DNA of 64,000 nucleotides from UBA7328 sp965247965 (GCA_965247965.1 OZ252053.1:2046001-2110000); one strand, 5' to 3'. Positions 9,930 to 20,699 are shown, numbered from the stretch's first letter. The notes: generated by a model not told the origin, from the sequence alone. Program-made: numbers and translations.

Positions 9930-10454
9930 CTAAAACCGTATACCTAATACGATATCCAGATGCTCAAATGCATCAGGATGAAATGCCATTGCTTGGGAAT
10001 AGTAAAATCCTGTGAATATGCCTATCGGCCCTGCCTTAAAAACATTTAATCGCATGCCAGCACACAAATGAGCAAAGAAACCGGCATAGTCATTTCCAAC
10101 AACACCCCCAGGCCCAGCGCCAACAAAAGCATCGATTGAAGCCTTTTCGCCAAGTCTAAATGAATACCCCGGGCCCAAATTAATCGGAAATAAAAACTTA
10201 TCTCGTTCTGACCAATTTCTAAAATGTGCCCTGAGTCCAATTCTCCAACCTTTCCTTAGAATAAAGTCGAGGTCGTAGCCGGCACCGTAAGAACTCCATC
10301 GATTAGGAGTCTCTCGTCCGCCGTTAAAATAGGAAGCCATAAAGTAAATGTGCGACTTCACTTTTGGCCCACTGTCGCTAGTTTGGTGTTGAGCCAACAG
10401 CGAGCAGTTTATTGTAAAAAATGCCAGAACAAATAGAACAGTTAAATACTTCAT
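9930..10454 (-). CDS. secreted outer-membrane beta-barrel-like protein
   Basis: A 174-aa protein with a clear signal peptide (MKYLTVLFVLAFFTINCSLLA, cleavage near Ala-Gln) followed by amphipathic strands such as GWRIGLRAHFRNW and ASIDAFVGAGPGG. The terminal strand is LDIVLGIRF, whose final Phe fits outer-membrane assembly. Size and composition resemble OmpW/porin-like small barrels. No specific family is recognised. It lies on the same strand as the preceding barrel gene but 67 bp apart, so an operon is possible. Confidence 0.65.
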   Translation of the reverse strand: MKYLTVLFVLAFFTINCSLLAQHQTSDSGPKVKSHIYFMASYFNGGRETPNRWSSYGAGYDLDFILRKGWRIGLRAHFRNWSERDKFLFPINLGPGYSFRLGEKASIDAFVGAGPGGVVGNDYAGFFAHLCAGMRLNVFKAGPIGIFTGFYYSQAMAFHPDAFEHLDIVLGIRF

Positions 10455-10604
10455 AGCAGCCAGTGTTGTGTTGTTAAATTATTAAACTGGGATTAGTCAT
10501 TCGCAAAGAAAAGCATCTCAATCGTGAGAAGTATGTCTTTTCTATAAGCGTGTACCCTTTTCGTATAAAAGTATACTTCTTCAACATTACTCGATCAATG
10601 TGGA

Positions 10605-10703
10605 CTAAATCGTAATATTCGCCACCACGACTCCTACTATAGAAGCAAGCGTAACGACCAGGATAACCAGCCTAAAAAAACGAGCGAGATTTACTGTTTT
10701 CAT
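10605..10703 (-). CDS. 32-aa membrane microprotein, copy A
   Basis: An ATG-to-TAG frame of 32 codons begins MKTVNLARFFRLVILV and ends VVVANITI. It is a basic, short N-terminus followed by one hydrophobic helix. A second copy on the plus strand at 39184-39282 has the same length and 26 of 32 identical residues. About eight further codons differ only silently, so the pair looks maintained by protein-level selection. It stands alone, 268 bp downstream of the TonB receptor. Function is unknown; a small inner-membrane regulator or a type I toxin-like peptide are both possible. Confidence 0.75.
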   Translation of the reverse strand: MKTVNLARFFRLVILVVTLASIVGVVVANITI

Positions 10704-10733
10704 GATATTTATTTTTTATTGTAATTACCGAAG

Positions 10734-10915
10734 TCTGCCTCGGGCAGATATTTTCGCCACAGATTTCACACCTGCCTGCCGAAATGGCAATGCAGGCAGG
10801 GATGTCCACGGATTAATTGCCTTTGGCAATAATCTGTGTAATTCCCCGACGGTCGAGTGTCGGGGCAGGCGTGTAATCCCTGCCTGCGCCGATGCTTCGG
10901 CAGGCAGGCGTGGCT
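10734..10915. repeat. cluster of palindromic intergenic repeats
   Basis: This gene-free stretch holds three stem-loops: CCTGCCTGC facing GCAGGCAGG (about 10771-10800), CCCCGAC facing GTCGGGG (about 10847-10866), and another CCTGCCTGC/GCAGGCAGG pair (about 10879-10909). Between them runs a CCACGGATTAATTGCC segment ending in a CAATAATCTGTG stretch. It recurs inverted at 29513-29589, so this is a dispersed repeat family. It lies between the TonB receptor stop and microprotein copy A. Confidence 0.75.
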
Positions 10916-10970
10916 AAATTCAGCTCCATAATCGAAAGTTTATCTTTCATCCTCACTTTCAAGAATCAAC

Positions 10971-13409
10971 TCAGAAATACACCCTATACATCAGGTTGGG
11001 GAAAAAGCCAAATTGGGTGACGTGACCGATTGAGTTAGGCGCGTTCTCGTTGTAGTACTCGTATAATTTATCCTTGGTGTTCGTGACGTTGATCAAGTCA
11101 ATAAAAATTTCGTGCGTAGCCTTCGGCTTGTTCCACTTGTAACTTGCGGAGACGGTTATCTCGTGGACGTCTTCAATCTTATTTTCATAGGCATTTTCGT
11201 AATCCCAATACTTATCGTTGGCTGGATTGACCGCTAAATTTCCCTGAGCGTCTCTCAACAGCGGAATGATCTTTTTGCCACCACCGAAAAATGCCTTTGT
11301 ATTTAATGCCAGAGTTTGGTTCCGCTTTCTGCCGAGCTTGGTAAATTCTTTGCCAAATAAAATATTTGCAACATAGTTGCCATTGTACCTCGTATTTCTC
11401 TCCACACCTTCGAGGGATTTGTATTTAGAATTGTACAACGATGCATTGATCAAATAGTAGTAATTATTATCAAAAAAGCGCTCCAGGGTCACTTCCACTC
11501 CGTAGTTTTTCCCGGTACCTTTATTGACCAAATCGACATATTTATATTCAAGATCTTCATTAATGGTAGCATAATAACTCGTTTCATCGTTTTCTACCGG
11601 CAGGTCATACAGGCCTTGGTAGTACACTTCTACCTTGGCCATTAAATTCTTTGTGAAACGCTTTTCAAACCCCAGAATAAAATGGTCTGCTTTAAGCAGC
11701 CCGAGGTTTTTATTCGGTTCGATTACACTACCATCTTCCTGTTCAACCCGGACAAAATAGTTGTGTATCGTTTCCATATTGCTGTGTTTGCCATACCCGG
11801 CGTGAATGGAACTTGTATTATTCAGCCTCCATTTTACGGCAACTCTCGGTTCAAGCGTATGCGTTGAGTTGAATAAAACATTCATGTTGTGAAATCCGGA
11901 CACAATGGTGATGTCTTCATTTAGACGGTATTTCCAACTTACAAAATTTCTCAGCGTGCCTATATTTTCTCTGAAATCTACAGTGGTAAATCGGGTAGCA
12001 CCGTCATCCTGCAACCAACTCTGCTCAAAATCATAATCAAATAGAGTGTATTTAGAACCTATTTGAATTTTGTTCTTAGCGTTTAATTTGTTGTTGTACG
12101 TAATACTTCCCCTGTACGTCGATTTCTTTATCCTATTTTGCAAATTCAACATTGTGCTGACCACCGAGTCCTGTACAAATTCATCCTGGTCATTGTACGT
12201 CTTTACCGTCTTTGATTCAAAAATATCATCGTCAATGCCGCTCGTCGAATAGGAAAGAGACGTCTTAACATAGCTATTTTTATTAATCGGTAAAGTGTGA
12301 TTCATGCCAACGGTTGCCTGGTATGTGCTTTTGTCCACATCTTCCCTAATATCGGGCCTCATACTCTGATTGCCCGGTGTCGCCGCATCTTCAGGTTGTA
12401 CATCTTCGACTGAAAAAACGCTCCATCCTCCCAATCCGAAGAAAGAAAATACACCTGCCTTTTGGGTGGGCAGGACTACCTTGAAAGCCGCATCCTGGAA
12501 TTTTATATTTCCGCCTATATCTATTAAACCGAGATCATTTATCAGGGAAGCGGTAGAGTACCTGTAATTGACCAGGTAAGAACCTCCATACCCTTTCTTA
12601 AACGGGCCTTCGAACATAAGGTCAGTACCCAAAAGACCAAAACCAAAAGTGGATTCAAACCGCTCGTTATTTCCCGCCCTGAGTCGCAAATCGTATACAC
12701 CCGATAGTACATCTCCGTATTCAGGTGAAAATGCTCCCGTATAAAAATCAGAGGTGGCCAGTAAATTATTGTTCAGCGCACCGATTCCTCCGTTGCCACT
12801 CCCGTTTTGATCGGCAAAATGATTGGGATTTGTAATCTCAATTCCTTCCAGCCTCCATTGGACGTATTTCGGCGAATTGCCCCTGACGATGATGTCGTTG
12901 CTTCCGTCCTGATTACTGGTTACCCCGGCAAAATTGGACATAATACGTGACGGATCGTTGAAGCCTCCCGGGTAGCGTTTTGTTTCTTCTGCCGAAATAG
13001 AACGAGCGCTTAAAAGGGACATGTCATTCAAGGCCTCCCCCTTTTTCTTGTCCGGCCTGATCACTACTTCTTCCATTAGTACGGCCGATTCCTGCATGTC
13101 GAGATTTAGGACGACCTCCTTGCCGGAGTTTACCACGATGTTAGGAATGACCTTGTCTTCATAACCGAGGTAAGAAAATCGCAGTGAAATTCTTCCTATC
13201 GGTATGTTCTCCAATCTGAAGTTGCCGTCCAGATCGGTTGCCGTACCAATTAATGCGTCGTTACCGGGTATCAATACACCTGCACCTATTAGCGGCAAAT
13301 TGCTGTCGGTATCGAGGATTGTGCCCCGCACGGTTTGTGTCAGTTTTTGACTAAGAGCCAGTGTTGTGAACACGGCAATAATTAATGCTGCTGTAAAAAC
13401 CTTTTTCAT
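10971..13409 (-). CDS. TonB-dependent receptor with N-terminal carboxypeptidase-regulatory-like domain
   Basis: An 812-aa outer-membrane receptor. Residues 1-20 are a signal peptide ending LALSQ; about 27-110 form a CarboxypepD_reg-like beta-sandwich (GTILDTDSNLPLIGAGVLI). The plug follows (IIVRGNSPKYVQWRLEGIEI near 167) and then a 22-strand-type barrel ending in FGFFPNLMYRVYF with a terminal Phe. Such proteins import large ligands with TonB energy. No SusD partner is adjacent, so it is not a classical starch-utilisation locus; a metal, peptide or oligosaccharide ligand is possible. The sigma factor and membrane partner lie immediately upstream on the same strand. Confidence 0.9.
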   Translation of the reverse strand: MKKVFTAALIIAVFTTLALSQKLTQTVRGTILDTDSNLPLIGAGVLIPGNDALIGTATDLDGNFRLENIPIGRISLRFSYLGYEDKVIPNIVVNSGKEVVLNLDMQESAVLMEEVVIRPDKKKGEALNDMSLLSARSISAEETKRYPGGFNDPSRIMSNFAGVTSNQDGSNDIIVRGNSPKYVQWRLEGIEITNPNHFADQNGSGNGGIGALNNNLLATSDFYTGAFSPEYGDVLSGVYDLRLRAGNNERFESTFGFGLLGTDLMFEGPFKKGYGGSYLVNYRYSTASLINDLGLIDIGGNIKFQDAAFKVVLPTQKAGVFSFFGLGGWSVFSVEDVQPEDAATPGNQSMRPDIREDVDKSTYQATVGMNHTLPINKNSYVKTSLSYSTSGIDDDIFESKTVKTYNDQDEFVQDSVVSTMLNLQNRIKKSTYRGSITYNNKLNAKNKIQIGSKYTLFDYDFEQSWLQDDGATRFTTVDFRENIGTLRNFVSWKYRLNEDITIVSGFHNMNVLFNSTHTLEPRVAVKWRLNNTSSIHAGYGKHSNMETIHNYFVRVEQEDGSVIEPNKNLGLLKADHFILGFEKRFTKNLMAKVEVYYQGLYDLPVENDETSYYATINEDLEYKYVDLVNKGTGKNYGVEVTLERFFDNNYYYLINASLYNSKYKSLEGVERNTRYNGNYVANILFGKEFTKLGRKRNQTLALNTKAFFGGGKKIIPLLRDAQGNLAVNPANDKYWDYENAYENKIEDVHEITVSASYKWNKPKATHEIFIDLINVTNTKDKLYEYYNENAPNSIGHVTQFGFFPNLMYRVYF

Positions 13410-13462
13410 GATGATGTTTTTAATTAGTTAGTAATTCATTTTTTCGTTTTAAGTGGGGACAT

Positions 13463-14104
13463 TCATTTTCTTAACTCCTCCATGTCTGCTATAATTTCCT
13501 CGAGTTTTCTAAACACACGACCGTAAATAATATTCACGTCCCAATTGTAAATCCGACCTCCAAAGATTGCTAGTAAGCACGCGACTAGAATGACTGGTAA
13601 TGTCCAAAATATGGGTATACCGTAAACCAGGTAAATTCCAGGAGAGTCCCTTATCATCTCGTCAAATAGTTCTTGAACACCACTTGAAAACCAAAACCCT
13701 AAAACCGCGGAGAGAAAAAATAACGGATAATAATATCCAGCCATTCTCCGATTAACGGAAAGCTGATCCTTGATCCAGTTGTGAAATGCTTTAAGGTATT
13801 GATAACTTCCTACGCTTTTATCGATTTCTCTCAAGGAATTCAATAGCCTTTTATTGACAATGACTATAGCACTTAATATTAAAAAAAAGCCTATGCCCAT
13901 GATTGGAATTCCAAGGATGAAGGAAGCGCCCAAAAACAGTAACGAACCTACAACTATTGCATTCAGATTTATTTTGAACATTCTTTCCAACTTATCGATG
14001 ATATGTATCGATTTTTGATTGTACAGATCATTCAATTTTGGAGCGACCAATGCATCTTGTTCCAAAAAACCTTCCTTCCAAATTGTTTCTATTGACTTTG
14101 CCAT
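13463..14104 (-). CDS. membrane protein paired with the ECF sigma factor
   Basis: A 213-aa protein with four hydrophobic segments at about residues 48-64, 66-84, 122-141 and 156-180. They are flanked by a cytoplasmic N-terminus of about 45 residues and a charged helical tail (FRKLEEIIADMEELRK). It starts four bases after the sigma factor stop, so the two are surely cotranscribed. Position and topology suggest a role as anti-sigma or sigma-regulating membrane protein, but no anti-sigma motif is visible. A 53-bp gap separates it from the TonB receptor. Confidence 0.7.
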   Translation of the reverse strand: MAKSIETIWKEGFLEQDALVAPKLNDLYNQKSIHIIDKLERMFKINLNAIVVGSLLFLGASFILGIPIMGIGFFLILSAIVIVNKRLLNSLREIDKSVGSYQYLKAFHNWIKDQLSVNRRMAGYYYPLFFLSAVLGFWFSSGVQELFDEMIRDSPGIYLVYGIPIFWTLPVILVACLLAIFGGRIYNWDVNIIYGRVFRKLEEIIADMEELRK

Positions 14105-14108
14105 TTTT

Positions 14109-14588
14109 TTAGCTTAATAATTTTTTTAATCGTTCTTTAATTCTAGTAATACGCACACCAATGTTGTTTGGATTAGTGCCAATGATATCGGCAATTTCCT
14201 GGTATGACTTTTCCTCCAGGTAAAGCATAATGACCCCCCTGTCTACTTCAGGTAATTGCCTTATGGCATCGTATAGTTGACTAAGGGATTTGTCTGCAAA
14301 TGCACTATTTTCTTCAGAATCTTCTGCCGGAAAGTAGTCAGAAGCGAAATGTTGACCATTGTTTTTCTTCTTCTTAAGTAAAGTCAGACAAACATTCAAT
14401 GACAATCTATATATCCAGGTTGACCATTCGGATTGTTCGCGGAAGTTGTCCTTACTTTTCCAAATCTGTAAACACACCTCTTGATAGTAATCTTCAAAAT
14501 CCTCCTGTGTATTGGTATATGCCCTGCATATCTTTATTATTATGAGCGAATAGGGTAGAATTGATAATGTATAAAAATCGGCGCTCAC
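14109..14588 (-). CDS. ECF-type RNA polymerase sigma factor
   Basis: A 159-aa sigma-70 family protein of the extracytoplasmic-function type. Region 2 is visible as EDFEDYYQEVCLQIWKSKDN and the -10 recognition part as SEWSTWIYRLSLNVCLTLLK. Region 4 is IRQLPEVDRGVIMLYLEEKS followed by a helix-turn-helix (QEIADIIGTNPNNIGVRITR). Its length is normal. It heads a sigma factor / membrane protein / TonB receptor set, an arrangement that in Bacteroidota often controls the receptor, though the partner here is not a recognisable FecR. Confidence 0.9.
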   Translation of the reverse strand: MSADFYTLSILPYSLIIIKICRAYTNTQEDFEDYYQEVCLQIWKSKDNFREQSEWSTWIYRLSLNVCLTLLKKKKNNGQHFASDYFPAEDSEENSAFADKSLSQLYDAIRQLPEVDRGVIMLYLEEKSYQEIADIIGTNPNNIGVRITRIKERLKKLLS

Positions 14589-14844
14589 GACTTTTTTATT
14601 GGTTAGTGGCTGAAATCAAAATTATTACACCCTATTGAAGATTTTTTCACACAAACCATCCTTGTAGATATTAATAAGATTGAATTGGTGACTATTACAT
14701 GTGATTAATACTTAAACAAATGTCTATGAATGAGTGTGGGGCTACAATTTTGATATGCAAAGCAGGGAAGGATGTCTGCATAACTATGTTTTTGGCCTGC
14801 AAACCACCTGCAATATTTTTAGTTATGTTGTGCAGTCGTATTTC

Positions 14845-15048
14845 CTAATTTGGATCAGTAACTCCTGGCATGAAATAATTAGCAATTCCCATATTGACAT
14901 CATGGGGCATCTGTACCCAATTTTTTGCACCATTGGTTAATAAAATGACTTCTTTATTCTTGTCATTAGCATTTGTTTGTTTTCGACAGGTTGCCATTAG
15001 TGGAATACAACAGATTATCAATATTGCTCGATAGATATATTGCTTCAT
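14845..15048 (-). CDS. short putative lipoprotein, possibly truncated
   Basis: From the ATG at 15048 the protein starts MKQYIYRAILIICCIPLMAT and then Cys, a plausible lipoprotein signal with a Thr-Cys junction, followed by RKQTNANDKNKE. Only about 45 residues remain before the stop. The segment KNWVQMPHDVNMGIANYFM looks like the start of a folded domain, so the 3' part may have been lost. It follows the MDR gene on the same strand by 29 bp. I do not recognise the family. Confidence 0.45.
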   Translation of the reverse strand: MKQYIYRAILIICCIPLMATCRKQTNANDKNKEVILLTNGAKNWVQMPHDVNMGIANYFMPGVTDPN

Positions 15049-15077
15049 TTTGGTTAAAATTTCCATTTACTTTTTTC

Positions 15078-16076
15078 TTATTCATGAGGGGTGATGACTA
15101 CATTTCCCTTTTTGTGCCCTTTATCAACATACCTGTGCGCCTCGGCAGTCTGCTTCAATGTATAGCGCCTGTCAATGACTGATTTTAGCTGCCCCGCCTC
15201 AATAAGTTCCTTAAGCTCTTGGAGGAGTTTTCGAAGCTCTGACGCGGGTCGCAAGCCTGTGGCCGAAAACTTTGCTTTCTTGCCTGCCCCACCAAAGGCG
15301 GGGCTGCCGTTCATTGAAGTCCATAACATCTGAAGAAGAAGTGGCAGCCCTAGGACAGGAGAAAGATAGACCCCTTTTTGCGTTAGCGAGCCTTTACAAC
15401 GAGAAAATGAACTCTTGCCTACGGTGTCAAAAATAAGATCATAAGTTTCCCTGGTCTTGGTAAAATCGGCTTTCGTGTAATCAATTACTTTATCGGCTCC
15501 CAGAGATTTCACCATTTCTAAATTCGTGGTACTACATACCCCAGTAACTTCTGCCCCAAAGTACTTGGCAAGCTGTACCGCCGATGTACCCAAACTTCCG
15601 GAAGCGCCATTGATAAGTACTTTTTGTCCGCGTTGAATATTTGCCAGATCTCTAAGGAAGTTCAACGAGGTCAATGCTCCATCGCAAACGGGGGCGGCTT
15701 CTTCGTAGGTTATATTACCAGGCTTTTTTGCTAGTATCCCTTCTTCAGGTACACATATATACTCGGCATGAGCACCAAAACCCAAAGCGGTTTCTCCAAA
15801 AACTTGATCTCCTTCTTTAAATAGCCTTACATCTTTACCGATTGCCTCAATTACTCCAGCGAACCCAGTCCCTGGTATAGGGTTTTTTGGTTTCATTAGA
15901 CCAAGAAATAACCTGCCATAAAATGGGTCTGCTCTTCGCATCATGCCATCTGCTGCCGTTACCGGGGTTGCATATATTTTTGTCAGTACTTCATTGTCAT
16001 TGGGAGTAGGTTTTTCAAACTCTTTGAGCTGAAGAACATCCGGTGACCCATATCCTGTAATTGCAATTGCTTTCAT
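15078..16076 (-). CDS. MDR superfamily NAD(P)-dependent oxidoreductase, second copy
   Basis: About 332 aa from the ATG at 16076, chosen because the family begins MKAIAITGYGSPDVLQL; an upstream ATG at 16109 adds only a Lys-rich extension. The Rossmann loop is VLINGASGSLGTSAVQLAKY, then VKSLGADKVIDYTKADF. It closely resembles the 4162-5187 protein along its length (KPTPNDNEVL, FDTVGKSSFSR, LKELIEAG), so the two are paralogues from an old duplication. It is a zinc-independent, quinone-oxidoreductase-like enzyme of unknown substrate. The upstream flank is the end of the broken AraC-fused signalling gene. Confidence 0.85.
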   Translation of the reverse strand: MKAIAITGYGSPDVLQLKEFEKPTPNDNEVLTKIYATPVTAADGMMRRADPFYGRLFLGLMKPKNPIPGTGFAGVIEAIGKDVRLFKEGDQVFGETALGFGAHAEYICVPEEGILAKKPGNITYEEAAPVCDGALTSLNFLRDLANIQRGQKVLINGASGSLGTSAVQLAKYFGAEVTGVCSTTNLEMVKSLGADKVIDYTKADFTKTRETYDLIFDTVGKSSFSRCKGSLTQKGVYLSPVLGLPLLLQMLWTSMNGSPAFGGAGKKAKFSATGLRPASELRKLLQELKELIEAGQLKSVIDRRYTLKQTAEAHRYVDKGHKKGNVVITPHE

Positions 16077-16167
16077 TTTTTTTGAATTCATTTTTTTAAC
16101 CTTTTTCATATCTCAAAGGTAACAGGAAGAGGAGGGGGAATCGTTCGGGTTTAGAAATAGGAACTAA

Positions 16168-18908
16168 TTATTTTACCACTTCCTTCCAATATGCCCTCGG
16201 CGTCTTCCCCATCATTTTTTTAAAAAAAGTATTAAAAACGGTTTTGGAATTAAACCCGCTATCGTAGGCAAGTGCGAGAATGGTCAAGTGATGCTGCGCA
16301 GGGTCAGCGGCTTTTGATTTGAAAGTTTCCAAACGGTAAGAGTTAACGTATTCCGCAAAGTTTTTATGGAAACCCTCATTGAGTAATTACGACAAATGAT
16401 TGGGAGGAATTTCCATAATTTGAGCCAAACCACGGAGCGTCAAATTAGGGTCGAGGTATGGTTTTTCCTCCGACATCAACTGCTCTAATTGATGCTTGTA
16501 CTGTTCCAATTGTTCTTCGTTGAAAAGTGTTTTCTTATATTTTCTTTTGGAAAAATCAAAAGTGGTTTTTTCTCCCAATACTTGTCGCATCAACTCTTGA
16601 AATCGAGGAATCGAACGGAGCGGTTTAAGGATGGGGTCTGTAAAAAGATAAATCATCATTGGTAAGCGGTAGGCAATTCCTTGTTCGATTAATTGGATAG
16701 TTGCCCCCTGTCTGCCCAGCATTGCCTGACAAAGGATTAGAAGGTTCATCGCTCGTCCCATCGAATCCGTTTGTAGCACTTCTTCCAGTTTCGCTATGCC
16801 TTCTTCTGCTTTATCTACATCGCCCAGAGCCGCATAAGCCAGGGTGGTTCCACCTAATTTAGTTAAACCTTTTGGTTCATCAGCAGCAAGGTTCTGAAAG
16901 AAAGCCAAGCCTTCTACGCTGCGTCCCATTAACAATAATGCCTCCCCCCAATATAATGTTGGCACAGTAAAACCGGATTCCAGACTGACACTCTTTTCAA
17001 AGCATTCTATCGCTTTTCCATACTTTTCCTGCAAGTAAAAAACAAAGCCTTTCAGGTGATAATTTATCGCAGAAAAAGGGTCGAGTTGGAGTGCAGTTTC
17101 CAGGTAATTCAAAGCAGCCGCAAATTTACCTTCCGCTGCCAGTGTAGGCGCCATGGACTGGTAGAAATCAACGATGGGACGTATTTCCAATGCTCTGTTC
17201 AAATGCCGGTAGGTGCCGGCTAAGTCCCATTTTTGCAAAAAACAACTCCATGCAAGATTAAGTTGAACTTCCGGCAGGTTTTCATTCAATTCAATGGCTT
17301 TATCCAGAAAGGGCTTTCCTTTGGCAAAAGCTTCCTCTGCAGGTACCAGCCCAATCGTTCCGAGCAGGGCGTATGCTTGGTGTGCCCCCAACCAGGCTAG
17401 AGGAAAACCGGGTTGCTCTGCAATGATGTCCTGTAAAATCAAAATCTCTTTTTCAACATCGGATTTATTCATTTTCAGCACATGATACCTGGCTTTTAGA
17501 TACCTTTTATAAATTTCAACGGGAATATCAGGGGCGTCAACCAGGTGGTCTTCTATATCAAAATGTCCTATATTCTCTCGCAATTTATCGGCAATCAACA
17601 GACTGATTTCATCCTGGACGGCAAAGATATCATCCATTGGCCTGTCAAAAGTCTCCGACCAAAAATGAAAATCATCAGCGACATCAATCAACTGTGCCGC
17701 AATCCTCATCCTATTTCCCGATAAGCGAATACTGCCTTCCAAAATGGTAGCAAGATTGAGATCCCGACCAATCTGAGGAGCAGGTAGATTTTTATTTTTA
17801 AAAAAGAAAGAAGAAGTCCTGGAGGTAACTTTCAGATTTTTGATTTTAGATAAGGCATTGATAATTTCTTCGGTCATTCCATCGCTAAAATATTCGTTAT
17901 CCTCATCGGAACTCATATTGACAAAAGGGAGCACCGCAATGGATTTAGTTGAGTTCTCTTGTTTCCCTTCGACGGTGCTCAGGACATGCCCTTTAAGTTC
18001 CGAGCGTGTTGGAATTTTTATCCCGTCATTAGTTACAATAGTCCGTGAAGGAAATATTTCATAACTCGTTGATACTCAATCTTAGAATTATGGATAAATT
18101 ATTAAAACTAAAGTATCGTCTGAACCGAAACTTGCATTTTAATAGGATTGCCAAATAAGCAGGCCATAAATACTTGATAATCAGCGTTATAGAAAATCTT
18201 GAATTTAAGATACTGCTGTTAACACTTCGAATTTGGCCGAAATCCTTCACGAACTATTGTGGTTACTGAAAAAACTTCAATGGGTTTCGCAATATTTTTT
18301 AATTCAAAATGCCCTAAAGAAAGGGTTGAAATTTGCCGATGATTTTTGAGTTCATCATTTAATTTTCCGGAGAGTAGAATTGCTCCTGCAACACTCATAC
18401 TTTCAATTCGGGAAGCCAGATTCACCCCATCGCCATAAATCTCCGTTCCATCAAAAACAATATCTCCCATGTGTAAACCGATTCGCAAGGGGACGATTTG
18501 TTCCAGCTTGCCCCAGTCTGCCCCGATACCTGGGGGACCACTCGAGGTTCTCCCGGGAGGTTCTCCTTTATTTAAAGCTTTTTGAATGGCAATTGCGCAT
18601 TCCACCGCTTCCACACCACTTTGAAAAACACTTAGCGTACCATCTCCAAAATATTGTAATATTTCTCCATTGTAAATTTCATGATACTGTTGGAATTCTT
18701 TTCGATGATGTGCTCTTACTTCTGCGGCAGCATTTTCATCCTGTTGCATCAAAGCGGTATATCCAACGATGTCCGTAAACATGATAGCGGCAAGTCGGCG
18801 GGTCTTGTGGTTTTTCACCTGCAATTCATTTAGAAGAATTTTTAGGCTTTTAACAGCTATATGAAACCAACAAAATGTCGATTTTTCCTCTCTCCGGAGG
18901 AGATTCAA
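16168..18908 (-). pseudogene. cyclase / TPR / AraC fusion regulator, split by a MITE and a stop codon
   Basis: Three blocks share one original frame. The first (from 18908) is a class III nucleotide cyclase domain with AAIMFTDIVGYTALMQ, LQYFGDGTLSVFQSG and IYGDGVNLASRIE. The second (to 16390) starts SIAVLPFVNMSSDEDNEYFS, a TolB-N-like segment, and continues as TPR repeats. The third is an AraC helix-turn-helix (LALAYDSGFNSKTVFNTFFK) ending at 16168. A 224-bp MITE sits between blocks one and two with a TAGTTA/TGGTTA duplication. A TAA at 16387 cuts the AraC domain after PPNHLS, where Gln (CAA) is likely. It would have been a one-protein cAMP-type sensor and transcription factor. Confidence 0.85.
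18036..18259 (-). mobile_element. 224-bp MITE, copy 2
   Basis: Inverted relative to copy 1 and apparently identical to it over 224 bp, with ends CAATAGTCCGTGAAGG and CCTTCACGAACTATTG. Flanking hexamers are TAGTTA on the left and TGGTTA on the right, a target duplication with one mismatch. Removing the element and one hexamer joins the cyclase and TPR frames without a gap (VFSVTNDGIKIP), which proves the insertion. Confidence 0.93.
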
Positions 18909-18934
18909 TTCGATGAAAATCGCAAGAGGAATTT

Positions 18935-18980
18935 TCTGATTCTGATTTTGATTTTCATTTTGATTTTCATTTTAATTTAT
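18935..18980. repeat. short GATTTT-rich tandem repeat
   Basis: Imperfect tandem copies of TTTTGATTTTCA lie between the cyclase-fusion gene start and the 3' end of the LytTR regulator remnant. Copy number may vary between strains. Confidence 0.6.
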
Positions 18981-19133
18981 CTAGCCTCTATTGTTTATTC
19001 TCTGAAAGAAAGCCTCTTTATACGTCTCGGAAATAGGAATCATCTGATCCGAAATTCTTATCCTACTCCGCTCAATAGATTCTATTTTATTTAGGGCAAC
19101 CATATATGATTTATGCACCCTGCACACTAGATT
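18981..19133 (-). pseudogene. LytTR response regulator, 3' part
   Basis: The minus strand reads LVCRVHKSYMVALNKIESIE and then RIRISDQMIPISETYKEAFF before a TAG at 18981. This is the C-terminal half of a LytTR DNA-binding domain. It continues exactly from the 5' part at 22919-23466 (ending VIPSNL) once the intervening IS and one AGATT copy are removed. The complete regulator would be about 240 residues. Confidence 0.9.
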
Positions 19134-20699
19134 CAGAACTCCAGACTCGGAGTAAATTACAATGTCGCGATTTGGTAGTGAAGTTCCAAATTAGTGCCTG
19201 GATATATGGTTTGGGTTTGGTTGAGAAGATGGCATAATTTTTCAGCAGCTTTATTCATTCTTGGATTGGATTGGGAGTAAAGGGAGACGGTTAATTTTTT
19301 AGATTTATAGTCACATTCCAGGTCAATTGGAGTTTTGATCAGACTTTTGATCAAACTTCGTTTTTCGTCTTTTGACTTTTTAAAATGAGGCATCAATTTA
19401 TTAGTCATTGACGTTTCGGCACGATAGCATATCATTTTTATTACGTTTTGGAACCTTTTACTTTCCATGTTGAGTGATGAGTATCTTATGGATTCAGGCA
19501 TATCCTTGATTTTAATTTTGTAACTAACTGATTTGCGTTTGGTTATCAGTTGATTTTCCTGTTTTTCCAGGCCGTTTATCTGTTCTTGTACTTTGGATTG
19601 TTGTGTTTCCAGTTTGGATACATGGTCTACATTTTGCTTGCTAAGTTTTTCCTGGATGTCGAATAAGCGGGCTTTTCTTCGTTGGATTTTTTCTCTTACT
19701 TTTTTGAGGTAGTAACTAAGATTACTGTACTCCGGGTTGACTACATCAAAGTCTTTATCTATCTGATCCACAGTGTTTTGTACAATACTGTCCAACCTAT
19801 AATCCAGTCGCATATATCGAAAGAAATTCTCCTGCGTCCAGCGGGCAAACATGTATAGTGCTACCGATAGAATGGCCAGTTTTTTGTTGGTCGTCAATAC
19901 ACTTGTCTGATGAGTGTCTTTGTTCAGTTTTCTTATTTCCCTCATCGGCACTTTATCCAGAACGATTTGCCTTTCACTCAAGTCCATTTGCGTGTCTACA
20001 CCTTCGATAGCCAACTGATGTGTTGTAAAATCATCAACATTCCACCGATCTTCTACATTCTTACGATAGGTCAACACCGCCACCCGATGTTTTTCCCACA
20101 ACATGCCGAAAAAAGCAGGACTGTATGCCTCCCTGTCAAAGACAATGGTAAAGCGCGGTAAATCAGGATCAGATTCCAATTGTTCATCACTGTATTTGCA
20201 GGGCATTTCATTTAGTAGCTTTGGTAAAATTTGCTCAATAATAGTTTTCTGAAGCTTCTGGTTCACCTGGCCTGTAACAAAAAAATAGGGAGAACCGTCT
20301 TGATTGTTGATCCAAAATTCCTGCATTCCCGGCAGGCATAACTTTTGACGTGATACGTATTTTTTACCCAATTTGGCTTTGTAACCATAATAAATCTGAA
20401 CGTGTCCGTCTATGTAGTAAAACTCGTTTTGTTCCTCACTTGCCCAGTTTTGACCTAAGTCCATCATCCATGGCCCTGCTTTTTGCTGATTGGTGATCAT
20501 ATGCAGTTTGTTGCGCATGCATTTGGCTTCAGGTATGCGGTCTAGTCCGAGTAATTTGCCAAAGTCTCCGGGACTGATCTGCTTGAGCTGCTCCACGCTC
20601 TTGATGCGGCATAAATACATAAATGACAACAGCAAAATGATCACTTCTATGTAGTAGTAGCCCCGTTTCAATTCGTGGTAATGATCCCGATAGGTCAAT

